Below, one piece after another: positions 7,310 through 15,148 of a stretch of 64,000 nt of DNA (within the stretch, counting starts at the first letter, position 1; each line of letters starts with the position of its first letter). The position numbers and the translations under genes were made by a program. The notes below the pieces were generated by a model. That model was not told where the DNA came from and ran no database searches. It was given only the letters and a program-made list of their open reading frames with translations. The DNA comes from Faecalibacterium gallinarum. GTDB taxonomy: Bacteria > Bacillota > Clostridia > Oscillospirales > Ruminococcaceae. The stretch is from contig NZ_BQKV01000106.1 in assembly GCF_022180365.1 (NCBI RefSeq), positions 24,023-88,022 on the forward strand, read 5' to 3'.

Positions 7310-7711
7310 ATGAAAAAATATCTGGATGACGCCGGTGTGAAAGCGCTGGAGGCTCTGCTCAGGAGCCTTTGCCTGACCCAGAAGGACGGCCAGGCCATTT
7401 ATGGGGTGCTGGAGGCCCTGGCGGATGCGTCGGAGTTCCCGGCGGCGGCCCTCTCCATCCCCGCCACGGGGTGGAAGTCCAGCACGTCCGGCCCCTACAA
7501 GGTGTATCGGGATGTAGCCGCCGCATCGGTCACCGCCGCGGACAGCGTCCAGGTGGCGCTGGCGGCGGGCAGCATGGCGGCGGCGTCCGCCTGCGGGCTC
7601 TGCCCCACCGTCGAGACCCTGGCCGGGGCACTGCGGTTCCGGGCGGTCTCGGCCCCGAAGAGCACCCTCTCGGGCGAATATCGAATTTTAAAAGGAGCAC
7701 AAGGAGGCTGA
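7310..7711 (+). CDS. Unidentified protein of the tail-fibre gene group
   Basis: A 133-residue protein of no recognised family. It begins MKKYLDDAGVKALEALLRSL, has a central stretch IPATGWKSSTSGPYKVYRDVAAASVTAADSVQVALAA and ends RILKGAQGG. The middle resembles beta-rich modules found in small phage tail-associated proteins. It starts ten bases after the preceding gene with AAGGAG at five bases, and ends five bases before the next, so its operon place is clear. Two cysteines occur close together (SACGLC). Association with the fibres is inferred from position. Confidence 0.5.
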   Translation: MKKYLDDAGVKALEALLRSLCLTQKDGQAIYGVLEALADASEFPAAALSIPATGWKSSTSGPYKVYRDVAAASVTAADSVQVALAAGSMAAASACGLCPTVETLAGALRFRAVSAPKSTLSGEYRILKGAQGG

Positions 7712-7715
7712 TAAC

Positions 7716-8231
7716 GTGGGTTTTGGATCGGTAAACGTAGGCTTTTCCCCCGAGGAAAACGTTCCCGGCGGGGTGGTGGTTCTGGGCAGCGACGGCAAAA
7801 TCCCCGGCGCGCTGATTCCGGACGGCTACGCGACCCTGGGCAGCGACGGCAAGCTGGCCGAAGCCCAGCGGTGGGAGATCGACGCCTACACCAAAGAAGA
7901 GACGGACCAGAAAATCGCGGCGGCGGCCGGGCAGTCGGGCGCGGGCGTCCCGGCGGGCAGCGTGATCTGGTTCGCGGGAGAGACGCCCCCCGAGGGCTAT
8001 TTGATCTGCAACGGCGCGGTGGTGGAGCGCAGCACCTATGCGGCCCTGTTCGCCGTCCTCGGCACCACCTTCGGCGAGGGGGACGGCGAGACCACCTTTG
8101 CCCTGCCCGACCTGCACGCCAAGATCATCGAGGGCAACCGGCTCACCATCGGCAAAGCGGATACCTTTTTGACCGGCCAGGGAAGCCGCATCACCCGGAC
8201 CCTCACCCTTTTGCCCTGCATCAAGTATTAA
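7716..8231 (+). CDS. Phage tail-collar domain protein
   Basis: A 171-residue protein with a GTG start at 7716; GGAGG lies about eight bases upstream. Residues 1-75 are a glycine-rich repeat region in which LGSDGKIPGALIP and LGSDGKLAEA are two related units. Residues 85-140 match the phage tail-collar domain: GSVIWFAGETPPEGYLICNG, then YAALFAVLGTTFGEGDGETTF and LPDLHAKII. Such domains sit on tail fibres of many phages and tailocins. The protein ends about 30 residues after the collar domain, shorter than most collar fibres, so it may be truncated or act as a small tip. Confidence 0.78.
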   Translation: MGFGSVNVGFSPEENVPGGVVVLGSDGKIPGALIPDGYATLGSDGKLAEAQRWEIDAYTKEETDQKIAAAAGQSGAGVPAGSVIWFAGETPPEGYLICNGAVVERSTYAALFAVLGTTFGEGDGETTFALPDLHAKIIEGNRLTIGKADTFLTGQGSRITRTLTLLPCIKY

Positions 8232-8244
8232 AGGAGGTGCGGCC

Positions 8245-8298
8245 ATGGCAAACCCAAAGACCCGTTCCCTACCGGGCTGCCGGGGGGTGACGGGGTGA
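8245..8298 (+). CDS. 17-residue leader ORF coupled to the next gene
   Basis: A strong AAAGGAGGTG ends six bases before ATG 8245. The ORF encodes MANPKTRSLPGCRGVTG and its TGA overlaps the GTG start of the next gene in the tetramer GTGA. Such a layout suggests translational coupling, since the downstream GTG has no convincing ribosome binding site of its own. It could instead be the relic of a longer gene. No family is recognised. Confidence 0.4.
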   Translation: MANPKTRSLPGCRGVTG

Positions 8299-8735
8299 CG
8301 CTGTCGGAATTTTTGCTGGGCGGCGGCGGGCTGCTCTGCCTTTTGTTCGGCCTGGTGGAGATCGCCCCGGTGAAGTGGAACCCCTGGTCCGCCCTGGCCA
8401 AAGCCCTGGGCCGGGCGGTGAACGCGGATTTGCTCAAAGAGCTTTCCGCCACCAAGGCGGCCCTGGAGGAGCACATCCGGCTGGACGACGAGCGGAACGC
8501 CGACGCCCACCGGGCCAAGATCCTGGCCTTTAACACCGAGCTTTTGCGGGGGATCGACCACACCCGGGAGGATTTCATCGAGGTTTTGGCCGAAATTGAT
8601 CAGTACGAGAGCTACTGCCGCAGCCACCCCGACTACAAAAACAACCGGGCCAGGCACGCCGTCGCCAACATTGGCCGGGTCTACGACGACCGGCTGGCAA
8701 AGCACGATTTTCTCGGGGAGATGGAGAGGGGATAA
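8295..8735 (+). CDS. Small membrane-anchored protein of the lysis group
   Basis: A 146-residue protein with a GTG start at 8295 that overlaps a 17-codon ORF. Residues 1-25 form one hydrophobic helix (MTLSEFLLGGGGLLCLLFGLVEI); the rest is charged and helical (ATKAALEEHIRLDDERNADAHRAK). The end shows HPDYKNNRARHAVANIGRVYDDRLAKHDFL, a pattern seen in small proteins next to lysozyme genes in clostridial phages. It lies between the collar protein and the muramidase. It may be a holin partner, an anti-holin or a spanin-like factor, but no experiment-based function is known to me. Confidence 0.6.
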   Translation: MTLSEFLLGGGGLLCLLFGLVEIAPVKWNPWSALAKALGRAVNADLLKELSATKAALEEHIRLDDERNADAHRAKILAFNTELLRGIDHTREDFIEVLAEIDQYESYCRSHPDYKNNRARHAVANIGRVYDDRLAKHDFLGEMERG

Positions 8736-8736
8736 A

Positions 8737-9360
8737 ATGGAAGTGAAGGGAATCGATGTCTCCAAACACCAGGGGGAAATCGACTGGCAGAAGGTCAAAG
8801 ATTCGGGGGTGGAGTTCGCCATCCTCCGGGCCGGGTACGGCCGGGAGATAAGCCAGGTGGACCCCTGTTTCGAGAAAAACTATGCCGCCTGCAAAGCGGT
8901 GGGGCTGCCGGTGGGGGCCTACTGGTACAGCTACGCCACAGACCCCTACGGTGCCTTAAAAGAGGCCCACACCTGCCTGAAGGCCATTCAGGGCAAGCGC
9001 TTTGAGTACCCGGTCTGGTTCGACCAGGAGTATGAGCCGGGGATCAAGGCCCTGACCAGCCAGCAGCGGACCGATCTCGTCCGGGTGTTCTGCGCCGAGC
9101 TGGAGGAGCACGGCTACTACACCGGCCTTTATTGCAGCCGGGACTGGCTGGAACACTGGGTGCTCCCCGACCAGCTCAAGGCCCTGGACATCTGGGTGGC
9201 GGCCTACGGCAGCACCCCCGGGGCAGTCCCCCTGCCCTATGGGATCTGGCAGCATTCCAGCACCGGCCAGGTGCCGGGGGTTCAGGGACCGGTGGATCTG
9301 GACATCGCTTACAAGGACTACCCGGCCATCATCCAGCGGGCCGGGCTGAACGGCTTTTAA
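8737..9360 (+). CDS. GH25 family muramidase (phage endolysin)
   Basis: A 207-residue glycosyl hydrolase family 25 lysozyme that cleaves N-acetylmuramic acid bonds in peptidoglycan. Visible motifs: the N-terminal GIDVSKHQGEIDWQKVK with the conserved aspartate, FAILRAGYG, the strand VGAYWYSYA, the catalytic D-x-E in VWFDQEYEP (about residues 89-97), and a WQHSSTG near the C-terminus followed by DLDIAY. No signal peptide and no cell-wall-binding repeat are present, so export would need the neighbouring holin. GGAGAGGGG precedes the ATG at 8737. It sits one base after the membrane protein gene and 18 bases before the holin, a standard lysis cassette. Confidence 0.9.
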   Translation: MEVKGIDVSKHQGEIDWQKVKDSGVEFAILRAGYGREISQVDPCFEKNYAACKAVGLPVGAYWYSYATDPYGALKEAHTCLKAIQGKRFEYPVWFDQEYEPGIKALTSQQRTDLVRVFCAELEEHGYYTGLYCSRDWLEHWVLPDQLKALDIWVAAYGSTPGAVPLPYGIWQHSSTGQVPGVQGPVDLDIAYKDYPAIIQRAGLNGF

Positions 9361-9378
9361 AATCAGGAGGTGAATTTT

Positions 9379-9753
9379 ATGGTCAACGAGTTTCTCACCA
9401 ATGCGTTTCTCTCGGTGCTGACGGTGGCGGTGCCCGCCGTCTCGGGGTTCGGGCTGCTGCTGTTGCGGCAGTTCCTCTCGAAAATCATCTCGGACGGGCT
9501 GGCCGACGAGATCACCAGCCGGCTGGAGGACGCCGTCTACGCCACCACCCAGACCTATGTGGACGACCTGAAAGCCAGCGGGTCTTTTAATAAGGAGGCC
9601 CAGCTCCACGCCCTGGCCCTGGCGCTGGCCACCCTGCTGGGCAGTTTGAGCCAGGAGGCGAAAGACTACATCGAGAAAAATTTCGGCGACGCCGAGACCT
9701 ATCTCACCGGCCGGATCGAGGCCGAGGTCCGGCGCCAGAAGCTGGCGGCCTAA
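9379..9753 (+). CDS. Phage holin, LLH (phage_holin_6_1) type
   Basis: A 124-residue protein with one N-terminal transmembrane helix (FLSVLTVAVPAVSGFGLLLLRQF, residues 10-32) and a long charged helical C-terminus. The C-terminus contains LEDAVYATTQTYVDDLKASGSFNKEAQLHALALA, a pattern shared with holins of the LLH type. Holins form membrane holes that release endolysin. AGGAGGTG lies six bases before ATG 9379; the in-frame GTG at 9370 overlaps that site and is unlikely. It is the last gene of the island and is followed by a strong terminator. Confidence 0.8.
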   Translation: MVNEFLTNAFLSVLTVAVPAVSGFGLLLLRQFLSKIISDGLADEITSRLEDAVYATTQTYVDDLKASGSFNKEAQLHALALALATLLGSLSQEAKDYIEKNFGDAETYLTGRIEAEVRRQKLAA

Positions 9754-9771
9754 CCCCCGCCCCCGAAAAAG

Positions 9772-9809
9772 GCGGGCAGCCCCCTCAAACGGGGCCGCCC
9801 GCTCTTTTT
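9772..9809 (+). terminator. Terminator of the phage-island operon
   Basis: GCGGGC-A-GCCCC pairs with GGGGC-C-GCCCGC across the loop CTCAAAC, followed by TCTTTTT. It lies 18 bases past the holin stop codon. Confidence 0.9.
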
Positions 9810-9827
9810 ACGCAGAAACAAAAAAAG

Positions 9828-9874
9828 AAAACCCGCCTGAATCCTTGGGTGACCCAAGAAATCAGACGGGTTTT
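9828..9874 (-). terminator. Terminator of the tRNA-Gln/tRNA-Pro transcript
   Basis: AAACCCG-CTGA and TCAG-CGGGTTTT arms enclose an inner stem CTTGGG-TGA-CCCAAG. On the minus strand a T-rich tract follows, which suits termination just after tRNA-Pro. The T-run on the plus side makes it usable in both directions. Confidence 0.85.
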
Positions 9875-9878
9875 GCTT

Positions 9879-9954
9879 TGGTCGGAGCAGCGGGATTTGA
9901 ACCCACGGCCTCCTAGTCCCGAACCAGGCGCGCTACCAACTGCGCTATGCCCCG
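9879..9954 (-). tRNA. tRNA-Pro (anticodon CGG)
   Basis: A 76-base cloverleaf including an encoded CCA. Acceptor stem CGGGGCA pairs with TGCTCCG. D-arm GCGC-AGTTGGTA-GCGC. Anticodon stem CCTGG/CTAGG with loop TTCGGGA gives anticodon CGG. T-arm GTGGG-TTCAAAT-CCCGC. It is the second gene of a two-tRNA transcript, and its 3' end points toward the phage island. Confidence 0.95.
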
Positions 9955-9983
9955 AAAATACCGCAGCCTGTAAGACTGCGGTT

Positions 9984-10057
9984 TGGTTGGGGATGAGAGA
10001 ATCGAACTCCCACAAACAGAGTCAGAGTCTGCCGCACTACCACTATGCAAATCCCCA
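9984..10057 (-). tRNA. tRNA-Gln (anticodon CTG)
   Basis: A 74-base cloverleaf with encoded CCA. The acceptor stem TGGGGAT pairs with ATCCCCA. The anticodon stem GCAGA/TCTGT closes the loop CTCTGAC, giving anticodon CTG. T-arm GTGGGAG-TTCGATT-CTCTCA with one weak pair. The TGGGG start is typical of bacterial tRNA-Gln. It lies upstream of tRNA-Pro in the same transcript. Confidence 0.92.
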
Positions 10058-10109
10058 CTATTCGGTTCGTCAGGCGGCGGTGTGTTGTGTGCCGCAGCTG
10101 ACGAGGGAT

Positions 10110-10138
10110 ATTATACTCCCCTGCCCCGCGGTTGTCAA
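10110..10138 (-). promoter_or_regulatory. Promoter of the tRNA-Gln/tRNA-Pro transcript
   Basis: On the minus strand TTGACA (10133-10138) and TATAAT (10110-10115) are separated by exactly 17 bases, a full consensus sigma-A promoter. Confidence 0.92.
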
Positions 10139-10196
10139 CTCCTTTTTTGAGATTTTTTGCTTTTTTTGCGGGAGAGGTTTTTTCCGCCTCAGACGC

Positions 10197-10225
10197 TTGA
10201 CAGGGGGGCGGTTTCGGAATACTCT
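10197..10225 (+). promoter_or_regulatory. Probable promoter of 6-phosphofructokinase
   Basis: TTGACA (10197-10202) is followed after 17 bases by TACTCT (10220-10225), a good -35 with a weak -10. It lies about 70 bases before the start codon. It is divergent from the tRNA promoter. Confidence 0.6.
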
Positions 10226-10292
10226 TATAGTAATAATCGGTATCGGCAGAGGCCCGGCCGAACAGACTCTGAATTGAAATGAGGGGATCACA

Positions 10293-11372
10293 TTGAAAAA
10301 ACGTGTTGGTATTCTGACCTCCGGCGGCGACTGCCCCGGTTTGAACGCAACCATTCGCGGCGTGGCCAAGGCGCTCTACGCCCGGATGGGCGACGATGTC
10401 CAGATCATCGGCATCCTGAACGGCTACCACGGCCTGATCAATGGGGATTACAAGGAGATGTGCCCGGACGATTTCCGGGGTCTGTTGACCCTGGGCGGCA
10501 CCATTCTGGGCACCAAGCGCACCCCCTTTAAGATGATGCGGGTGGTGGAAGAGGACAACATCGACAAGGTCGCCGCCATGAAAAAGACCTACAAGGCCCT
10601 CAAGCTGGACTGCCTGCTGACCCTGGGCGGCAACGGCACCCACAAGACCGCCAACCTCCTTTCGCAGGAGGGGCTGAACATCATCGGCCTGCCCAAGACC
10701 ATCGACAACGACATCTACGGCACCGAGGTGACCTTCGGCTTCCACACGGCGGTGGACATCGCCACCGACGTCATCGACCGGATCCACACCACCGCCGGCA
10801 GCCACAGCCGGGTGATGTGCATCGAGATCATGGGCAACAAGGCCGGCTGGCTGACCCTTTATTCCGGCATCGCGGGCGGCGCCGACATCATCCTGCTGCC
10901 CGAGATCCCCTACGACATCGACCGGGTCTGCAACGCCGTGGTCAAGCGGGCCGAGAATGGCTCCAACTTCTCCATCCTGGCGGTGGCCGAGGGCGCCATC
11001 AACACCGAGGAAGCCAAGATGAAGCGGAAAGAGTGGACCGCAAAGCGGGCCGAGGCGGGCCTCGGCACCACCGCCACCAACCGGATCGCCGCCGCCGTCC
11101 AGAAAAAGACCGGCTTCGAGACCCGGGTCTGCATCCCGGGCCACATGCAGCGGGGCGGCAGCCCCAGCGCCTACGACCGGGTCCTGGCCACCCAGTTCGG
11201 CAGCTACGCGGCCAAGCTGGTGGAGGCCGACCGCTACGGCGTGACGGTGGCCATGGTCAACAACCACGTCACCGAGAACCGTCTGGCCGACATCGCGGGC
11301 AAGAGCCGCAACATCCCCGAGAGCTGCGATTTGCTGGCCGTCGCCCGCCGGATGGGGATTTGCCTGGGGTAA
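10293..11372 (+). CDS. 6-phosphofructokinase (mixed-substrate, group III type)
   Basis: This 359-residue protein phosphorylates fructose 6-phosphate to the 1,6-bisphosphate in glycolysis. It opens with the nucleotide loop GILTSGGDCPGLNATIRG. It keeps TLGGNGTHKTA, where glycine rather than aspartate at the second position favours ATP as donor. It has GLPKTIDNDI, where lysine is a feature of PPi-type and group III enzymes. IEIMGNKAGWLT and PGHMQRGGSPSAYDR are the substrate-binding motifs. A TTG at 10293 is chosen as start because GAGGGGAT lies four bases upstream and the strand KKRVGILTSGGD follows directly. It is a single gene followed by repeat R1. Confidence 0.92.
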   Translation: MKKRVGILTSGGDCPGLNATIRGVAKALYARMGDDVQIIGILNGYHGLINGDYKEMCPDDFRGLLTLGGTILGTKRTPFKMMRVVEEDNIDKVAAMKKTYKALKLDCLLTLGGNGTHKTANLLSQEGLNIIGLPKTIDNDIYGTEVTFGFHTAVDIATDVIDRIHTTAGSHSRVMCIEIMGNKAGWLTLYSGIAGGADIILLPEIPYDIDRVCNAVVKRAENGSNFSILAVAEGAINTEEAKMKRKEWTAKRAEAGLGTTATNRIAAAVQKKTGFETRVCIPGHMQRGGSPSAYDRVLATQFGSYAAKLVEADRYGVTVAMVNNHVTENRLADIAGKSRNIPESCDLLAVARRMGICLG

Positions 11373-11376
11373 TTAT

Positions 11377-11832
11377 TTGAACCCGCCCACCCTCCCTTTT
11401 TCGGTATGGGGGCTCCGCCCCCATGCCCCCGTCTAACCGTCAGGCCCTGCGGTTTACCGCAAGCAGAGGTCGCTCCTGGGGAAATAAAACCGCCAGCGAC
11501 TGCTTATCGGGCCGCCGCCGGAACCAAGGCGCGGCGGTTGGCTCCAGCGATCAAACAACCAATAACAAAGCCCTGCGTCCCGGAAATTCCCGAGATGCAG
11601 GGCTTTTATCTTTGTAATGAGGGCAGCGACTGCCGCCCAGTGGGAAGCAGCGGCCTAAATCGGGGTTTGGGGCGAAGCCCCAAGTTCCTTTAATGGGCGG
11701 GTGGGCGGGAGTATAAATCAACCGCGCAGGGCCTGGCGGTTTCCTCCGGCACAAGACGATCCTGCCACCCCTCTTCCCTGCCGCCCGCAGCTGCAAACGG
11801 CGAAAACCAGCCAGCGCAAGAGGAGGGCGGGT
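11377..11832. repeat. Dispersed intergenic repeat, copy R1 (pfk-queA gap)
   Basis: The gap of about 460 bases between the convergent pfk and queA genes holds no credible gene. It starts with TTGAACCCGCCCACCC and contains GGGCGGGTGGGCGGGAG-TATAAA (about 11695-11717), imperfect inverted repeats of each other. Inside is a GGGGGC-TCC-GCCCCC hairpin at about 11408, then a segment (11405-11498) nearly the same as 38191-38283 in copy R3. A terminator lies at 11567-11606. The part after 11720 also resembles the tail of R3. Confidence 0.75.
11567..11606 (+). terminator. Hairpin terminator inside repeat R1
   Basis: AAAGCCCTGC (11567-11576) pairs with GCAGGGCTTT (11597-11606) and a TTTT follows. It can end the pfk transcript, about 200 bases after its stop, and possibly also read-through from queA. 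Confidence 0.75.
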
Positions 11833-12861
11833 TTAAATAATCAACATTGCATCCCCAAAGGAGAAGAAGCGGTACTTCTCCTCCACCGCCACCTTATAGG
11901 CCGCCAGGGTCCGCTCGTAGCCGTAGAAGGCCGACACCAGCATGATGAGGGTGCTCTCGGGCAGGTGGAAGTTGGTGATCAGGCCGTCGATGCACTTGAA
12001 CTCCACGCCGGGGTAGAGGAAAATATCGGTGTTGCCGCTGCAAGGGCGGATCTCGCCGTACTTGGCCGCCACCGCCTCCAGGGTGCGGCAGCTGGTGGTG
12101 CCCACCGCAATCACCCGATGGCCCGCCGCCTTGGTGGCCCGGATCTTCTCGGCCACCTCTTCGCTGACGGAATACCACTCGCTGTGCATCTTGTGGTCGG
12201 TGATCTCGTCCTCCTGCACCGGGCGGAAGGTGCCGAGGCCCACATGGAGGGTCACCTCGGCGATATCGACCCCCTGGGCCCGCAGGGTGTCCATCAGCTC
12301 GGGGGTGAAGTGGAGCCCCGCCGTGGGGGCCGCCGCGCTGCCCAGCTCCTTGGCGTAGACGGTCTGGTACTGGCTCTGGTCCTCCAGCTGCTTGGTGATG
12401 TAGGGGGGCAGAGGCATCTTGCCGAATTCGTCCAGCTTTTCGTAGAGGGTCTCGGTGTCGTAGGAGAAGGTCACCAGCTTGTTGCCGTCCTCCTCGGTCT
12501 CGTCCACCACCGCCGTCAGGCTGCCGTCCCCGAAGCTGACGCGGGTGCCCGGCTGCATCCGTTTGCCCGGCCGGGCCAGGCACTCCCACTGGTCGCCCTT
12601 GACCTGCCGCAGCAGCAAAAGTTCACACACCGCGCCGGTGGGCTGTTTGGTGCCGATGATCCGGGCGGGCAGAACCTTGGAATTGTTCACAACCAGCAGA
12701 TCTCCCGGCATAAGATAGGCCGTGAGGTCCCGAAACACCCGGTGCTCGATGGAATCGCTGCCCCGATGCAGCACCATCAGCCGCGCCGAATCCCGGGGAT
12801 TTGCGGGCTCCTGAGCAATGAGTTCTTTGGGTAAATCGTACCAAAAATCTTTTCTTAACAT
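11833..12861 (-). CDS. queA: S-adenosylmethionine:tRNA ribosyltransferase-isomerase
   Basis: A 342-residue QueA. It transfers and isomerises the ribosyl part of S-adenosylmethionine onto preQ1 in tRNA to form epoxyqueuosine. It shows [23 protein letters not shown] at the N-terminus, [23 protein letters not shown], the core [31 protein letters not shown] with H-KMHSEWY, and the C-terminal [17 protein letters not shown]. Length and motif order are standard. ATG 12861 is chosen for GGAAAGG eleven bases upstream. The gene is divergent from asd and has its own promoter. Cytoplasmic. Confidence 0.95.
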   Translation of the reverse strand: MLRKDFWYDLPKELIAQEPANPRDSARLMVLHRGSDSIEHRVFRDLTAYLMPGDLLVVNNSKVLPARIIGTKQPTGAVCELLLLRQVKGDQWECLARPGKRMQPGTRVSFGDGSLTAVVDETEEDGNKLVTFSYDTETLYEKLDEFGKMPLPPYITKQLEDQSQYQTVYAKELGSAAAPTAGLHFTPELMDTLRAQGVDIAEVTLHVGLGTFRPVQEDEITDHKMHSEWYSVSEEVAEKIRATKAAGHRVIAVGTTSCRTLEAVAAKYGEIRPCSGNTDIFLYPGVEFKCIDGLITNFHLPESTLIMLVSAFYGYERTLAAYKVAVEEKYRFFSFGDAMLII

Positions 12862-12884
12862 ACGAGCATTTGCCTTTCCGATGG

Positions 12885-12914
12885 TTGACACGAGAGCCGT
12901 ATCAATGATATGAT
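12885..12914 (+). promoter_or_regulatory. Promoter of the asd-dap operon
   Basis: TTGACA (12885-12890) and TATGAT (12909-12914) are 18 bases apart and face asd. The leader before the asd start would be about 100 bases. No lysine riboswitch structure was recognised in it, although I cannot fold it here. Confidence 0.7.
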
Positions 12915-12936
12915 AGCTTTTACATAAACAAGCTTT

Positions 12937-12965
12937 ATTATATTGCAGGAACGCCCGGTTTTCAA
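12937..12965 (-). promoter_or_regulatory. Promoter of queA
   Basis: On the minus strand TTGAAA (12960-12965) and TATAAT (12937-12942) are 17 bases apart, about 75 bases upstream of the queA start. It overlaps the leader of the divergent asd transcript. Confidence 0.8.
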
Positions 12966-13021
12966 GCCGCGTTCTGTATGAAATTTTAGCTCGGCTATGA
13001 ATTTTTGCTCCGAAAGGAAAG

Positions 13022-14113
13022 ATGCTGGAAATGGAAAGACAATATAAGGTAGGTATCGTCGGCGCGACCGGCATGGTCGGCCAGAGATTTGTCACCCTGC
13101 TGGAGAACCACCCCTGGTTCAAGCTGACCGTCCTGGCAGCTTCTGGCCGCAGCGCCGGCAAGACCTATGAGGAGGCCGTCGGCAGCCGCTGGGCCATGAC
13201 CAGCCCCATGCCCGAGAGCGTCAAGAAGATGATCGTTCTGGACGCCGCCGAGGTGGAAAAGGTCGCCGGCCAGGTGGACTTTGTCTTCTGCGCCGTCAAT
13301 ATGCCCAAGAACGAGATCAAGGCTCTGGAAGAGGCCTACGCCAAGGCCGAGTGCCCCGTGGTCTCCAACAACAGCGCCAACCGCTTCACCCCCGATGTCC
13401 CCATGGTGGTGCCTGAGATCAACGCCGACCACATCGACATCATCCCCGCACAGCGGGCCCGCCTGGGCACCAAGCGCGGCTTCATCGCCGTCAAGTCCAA
13501 TTGCAGCCTCCAGAGCTATGTCCCCGCCTTCCACCCCCTGATGAAGGACTTCAAGGTCACCAAGGCTCTGGTCTGCACCTACCAGGCCATCTCCGGCGCG
13601 GGCAAGACCTTCGACCGGATGCCCGAGATCATCGACAACGTCATCCCCTACATCGGCGGCGAGGAGGAAAAGAGCGAGCAGGAACCCCTGAAGCTCTGGG
13701 GCCACATCGAGGGCGACAAGATCGTCAACGCCGAGGGCCCGGTGATCACCGCCCAGTGCTTCCGTGTTCCCGTCTCCGACGGCCACACCGCCGCGGTCTT
13801 TGTCAGCTTTGAGAAAAAGCCCACCAAGGAGCAGATCCTGGAGGCCTGGAAAAACTTCCGCGGCCCCGCCCAGGAGCTGGACCTGCCCAGCGCACCCAAG
13901 CAGTTCCTGCACTACTTTGAGGAGAACGACCGCCCCCAGCCCAAGCTGGACCGGAACCTGGAGAACGGCATGGCCGTCTCCATCGGCCGCCTGCGGGAGG
14001 ACACCCTCTTCGATTACAAGTTCGCCTGCATGAGCCACAACACCCTGCGGGGCGCGGCCGGCGGCGGCGTGCTGCTGGCCGAGCTGCTGGCGGCCAAGGG
14101 CTACCTGGACTAA
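13022..14113 (+). CDS. asd: Aspartate-semialdehyde dehydrogenase (archaeal/fungal-type sequence)
   Basis: This 363-residue enzyme reduces aspartyl phosphate to aspartate semialdehyde with NADPH, the branch point to lysine, threonine and methionine. It has the Rossmann motif [38 protein letters not shown], and the catalytic cysteine in [12 protein letters not shown]. Further on come ISGAGKTF and a C-terminal histidine in [10 protein letters not shown]. The SGRSAGK and KSNCS forms resemble the archaeal/fungal branch of the family more than the E. coli type, but this is from memory of the motifs. ATG 13022 is very near its AAGGAAA site; ATG 13031 has a longer spacing and is the alternative. First gene of the asd-dapA-dapB group. 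Confidence 0.92.
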   Translation: MLEMERQYKVGIVGATGMVGQRFVTLLENHPWFKLTVLAASGRSAGKTYEEAVGSRWAMTSPMPESVKKMIVLDAAEVEKVAGQVDFVFCAVNMPKNEIKALEEAYAKAECPVVSNNSANRFTPDVPMVVPEINADHIDIIPAQRARLGTKRGFIAVKSNCSLQSYVPAFHPLMKDFKVTKALVCTYQAISGAGKTFDRMPEIIDNVIPYIGGEEEKSEQEPLKLWGHIEGDKIVNAEGPVITAQCFRVPVSDGHTAAVFVSFEKKPTKEQILEAWKNFRGPAQELDLPSAPKQFLHYFEENDRPQPKLDRNLENGMAVSIGRLREDTLFDYKFACMSHNTLRGAAGGGVLLAELLAAKGYLD

Positions 14114-14176
14114 GCGGCCCGGGGCCAAAACCCCCAGAGCCTTTCAGATACACAGACGGAAGGAGCCTTTTACACT

Positions 14177-15070
14177 ATGAAGAAGCCTGTTTTTACCGGT
14201 GCGGGCGTGGCCATCGTCACCCCCATGCACGAGGACGGCAGCATCAACTTTGAAGAGCTGGGCCGGATCCTCGAGGACCAGATCGCCCGGGGCACTGACG
14301 CCATCATCATCTGCGGCACCACCGGCGAGTGCTCCACCATGGTGGACGCCGAGCAGCTCGCCGCCATCAAGTACACCGTGGACACCGTGGCCCATCGGGT
14401 GCCGGTCATCGCGGGGGCCGGCTCCAACGACACCGCCCACGGCTGCGCCCTGGCCAAAGGGGCCGCCGACTGCGGCGCCGACGCTTTGCTGATGGTCACC
14501 CCCTACTACAACAAGACCAGCCAGGCGGGCCTGGTGGCCCACTTTACCGCCATGGCCGAGGCCGGCGGCATCCCGGTGATCCTCTATAACGTCCCCTCCC
14601 GGACCGGCGTCAACATCGCCCCCGAGACCGCCAAGAAGCTCAGCGCCCACCCCCTGATCAACGGCATCAAGGAGGCCTCGGGCAACATCTCCCAGGTGGC
14701 CAAGATCGCGGCCCTCTGCGGCGACGAGCTGAACCTCTACTCGGGCAACGACGACCAGGTGGTCCCCCTGCTGTCCCTGGGCGGCAAGGGCGTGATCAGC
14801 GTGGTGTCCAACGTGGCCCCCACCCTGGTCCACGACTGCTGCGCCGCCTGGTTCGCCGGGGACACCGCCAAGGCCCGGGCGCTCCAGCTGGAGATGCTGC
14901 CCCTCTCCGACGCGCTCTTCTGCGACGTCAACCCCATCCCCGTCAAGTACGCCATGAATCTGCTGGGCTGGAAGGCCGGCAAGTGCCGCCTGCCCCTGGT
15001 GGAGCCGGACGACAATAAGAAAGCCATGATCGAGCGCGCACTGCGCAGCGCAGGGCTTTTGCAGGAATAA
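14177..15070 (+). CDS. dapA: 4-hydroxy-tetrahydrodipicolinate synthase
   Basis: A 297-residue DapA condensing pyruvate with aspartate semialdehyde in the diaminopimelate/lysine pathway. Signature motifs: FTGAGVAIVTPMHEDGSINFEEL, CGTTGECSTM, VIAGAGSNDTAHGCALAKGA, DALLMVTPYYNKTSQAGL, the YNVPSRTGVNI with catalytic tyrosine, and the Schiff-base lysine in INGIKEASGN (about residue 162). Length is normal. AAGGAGCC precedes the ATG at 14177. It follows asd by 63 bases and precedes dapB; diaminopimelate feeds both cell wall and, in spores, dipicolinate. Confidence 0.96.
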   Translation: MKKPVFTGAGVAIVTPMHEDGSINFEELGRILEDQIARGTDAIIICGTTGECSTMVDAEQLAAIKYTVDTVAHRVPVIAGAGSNDTAHGCALAKGAADCGADALLMVTPYYNKTSQAGLVAHFTAMAEAGGIPVILYNVPSRTGVNIAPETAKKLSAHPLINGIKEASGNISQVAKIAALCGDELNLYSGNDDQVVPLLSLGGKGVISVVSNVAPTLVHDCCAAWFAGDTAKARALQLEMLPLSDALFCDVNPIPVKYAMNLLGWKAGKCRLPLVEPDDNKKAMIERALRSAGLLQE

Positions 15071-15083
15071 GATCCCCGCACCC

Positions 15084-15120
15084 ATGCCCGGCCAGAGAAT
15101 TTCTCCCCGGGCATTTCTTG
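15084..15120 (+). terminator. Hairpin between dapA and dapB (attenuator or partial terminator)
   Basis: ATGCCCGG (15084-15091) pairs with CCGGGCAT (15107-15114), then TTCTTG follows. The T-tract is short, so it may only dampen read-through into dapB or protect the dapA mRNA end. Confidence 0.5.
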
Positions 15121-15148
15121 TATACGTCAAAGAGAAAGGATGAAACCT

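Larger units (their letters stand above)
3225..9809. mobile_element. Phage-derived island without head, terminase or integrase genes
   Basis: Twelve consecutive features have phage character. A leftward S24 repressor opposes a rightward Cro-like regulator. Then follow a replication-organiser-like protein, a baseplate/fibre protein with a long alanine-rich rod, two further fibre-like proteins, a tail-collar-domain protein, a small membrane protein, a GH25 muramidase and a holin, closed by a strong terminator. Capsid, portal, terminase, tape-measure and recombinase genes are absent. All frames are intact and GC content looks like the chromosome. The right edge abuts tRNA-Pro with its 3' end facing the island, a common integration target, but I could not find an attachment repeat on the left. 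Confidence 0.7.

Noticed and set aside
3225..9809. Complete prophage
   Set aside because: No terminase, portal, capsid, tape-measure or integrase genes exist in the interval, and chromosomal genes begin right after it.
12862..13021. Lysine riboswitch before asd or preQ1 riboswitch before queA
   Set aside because: The leaders contain promoters but I could not recognise the conserved aptamer cores of either class. Folding software would be needed to exclude them fully.
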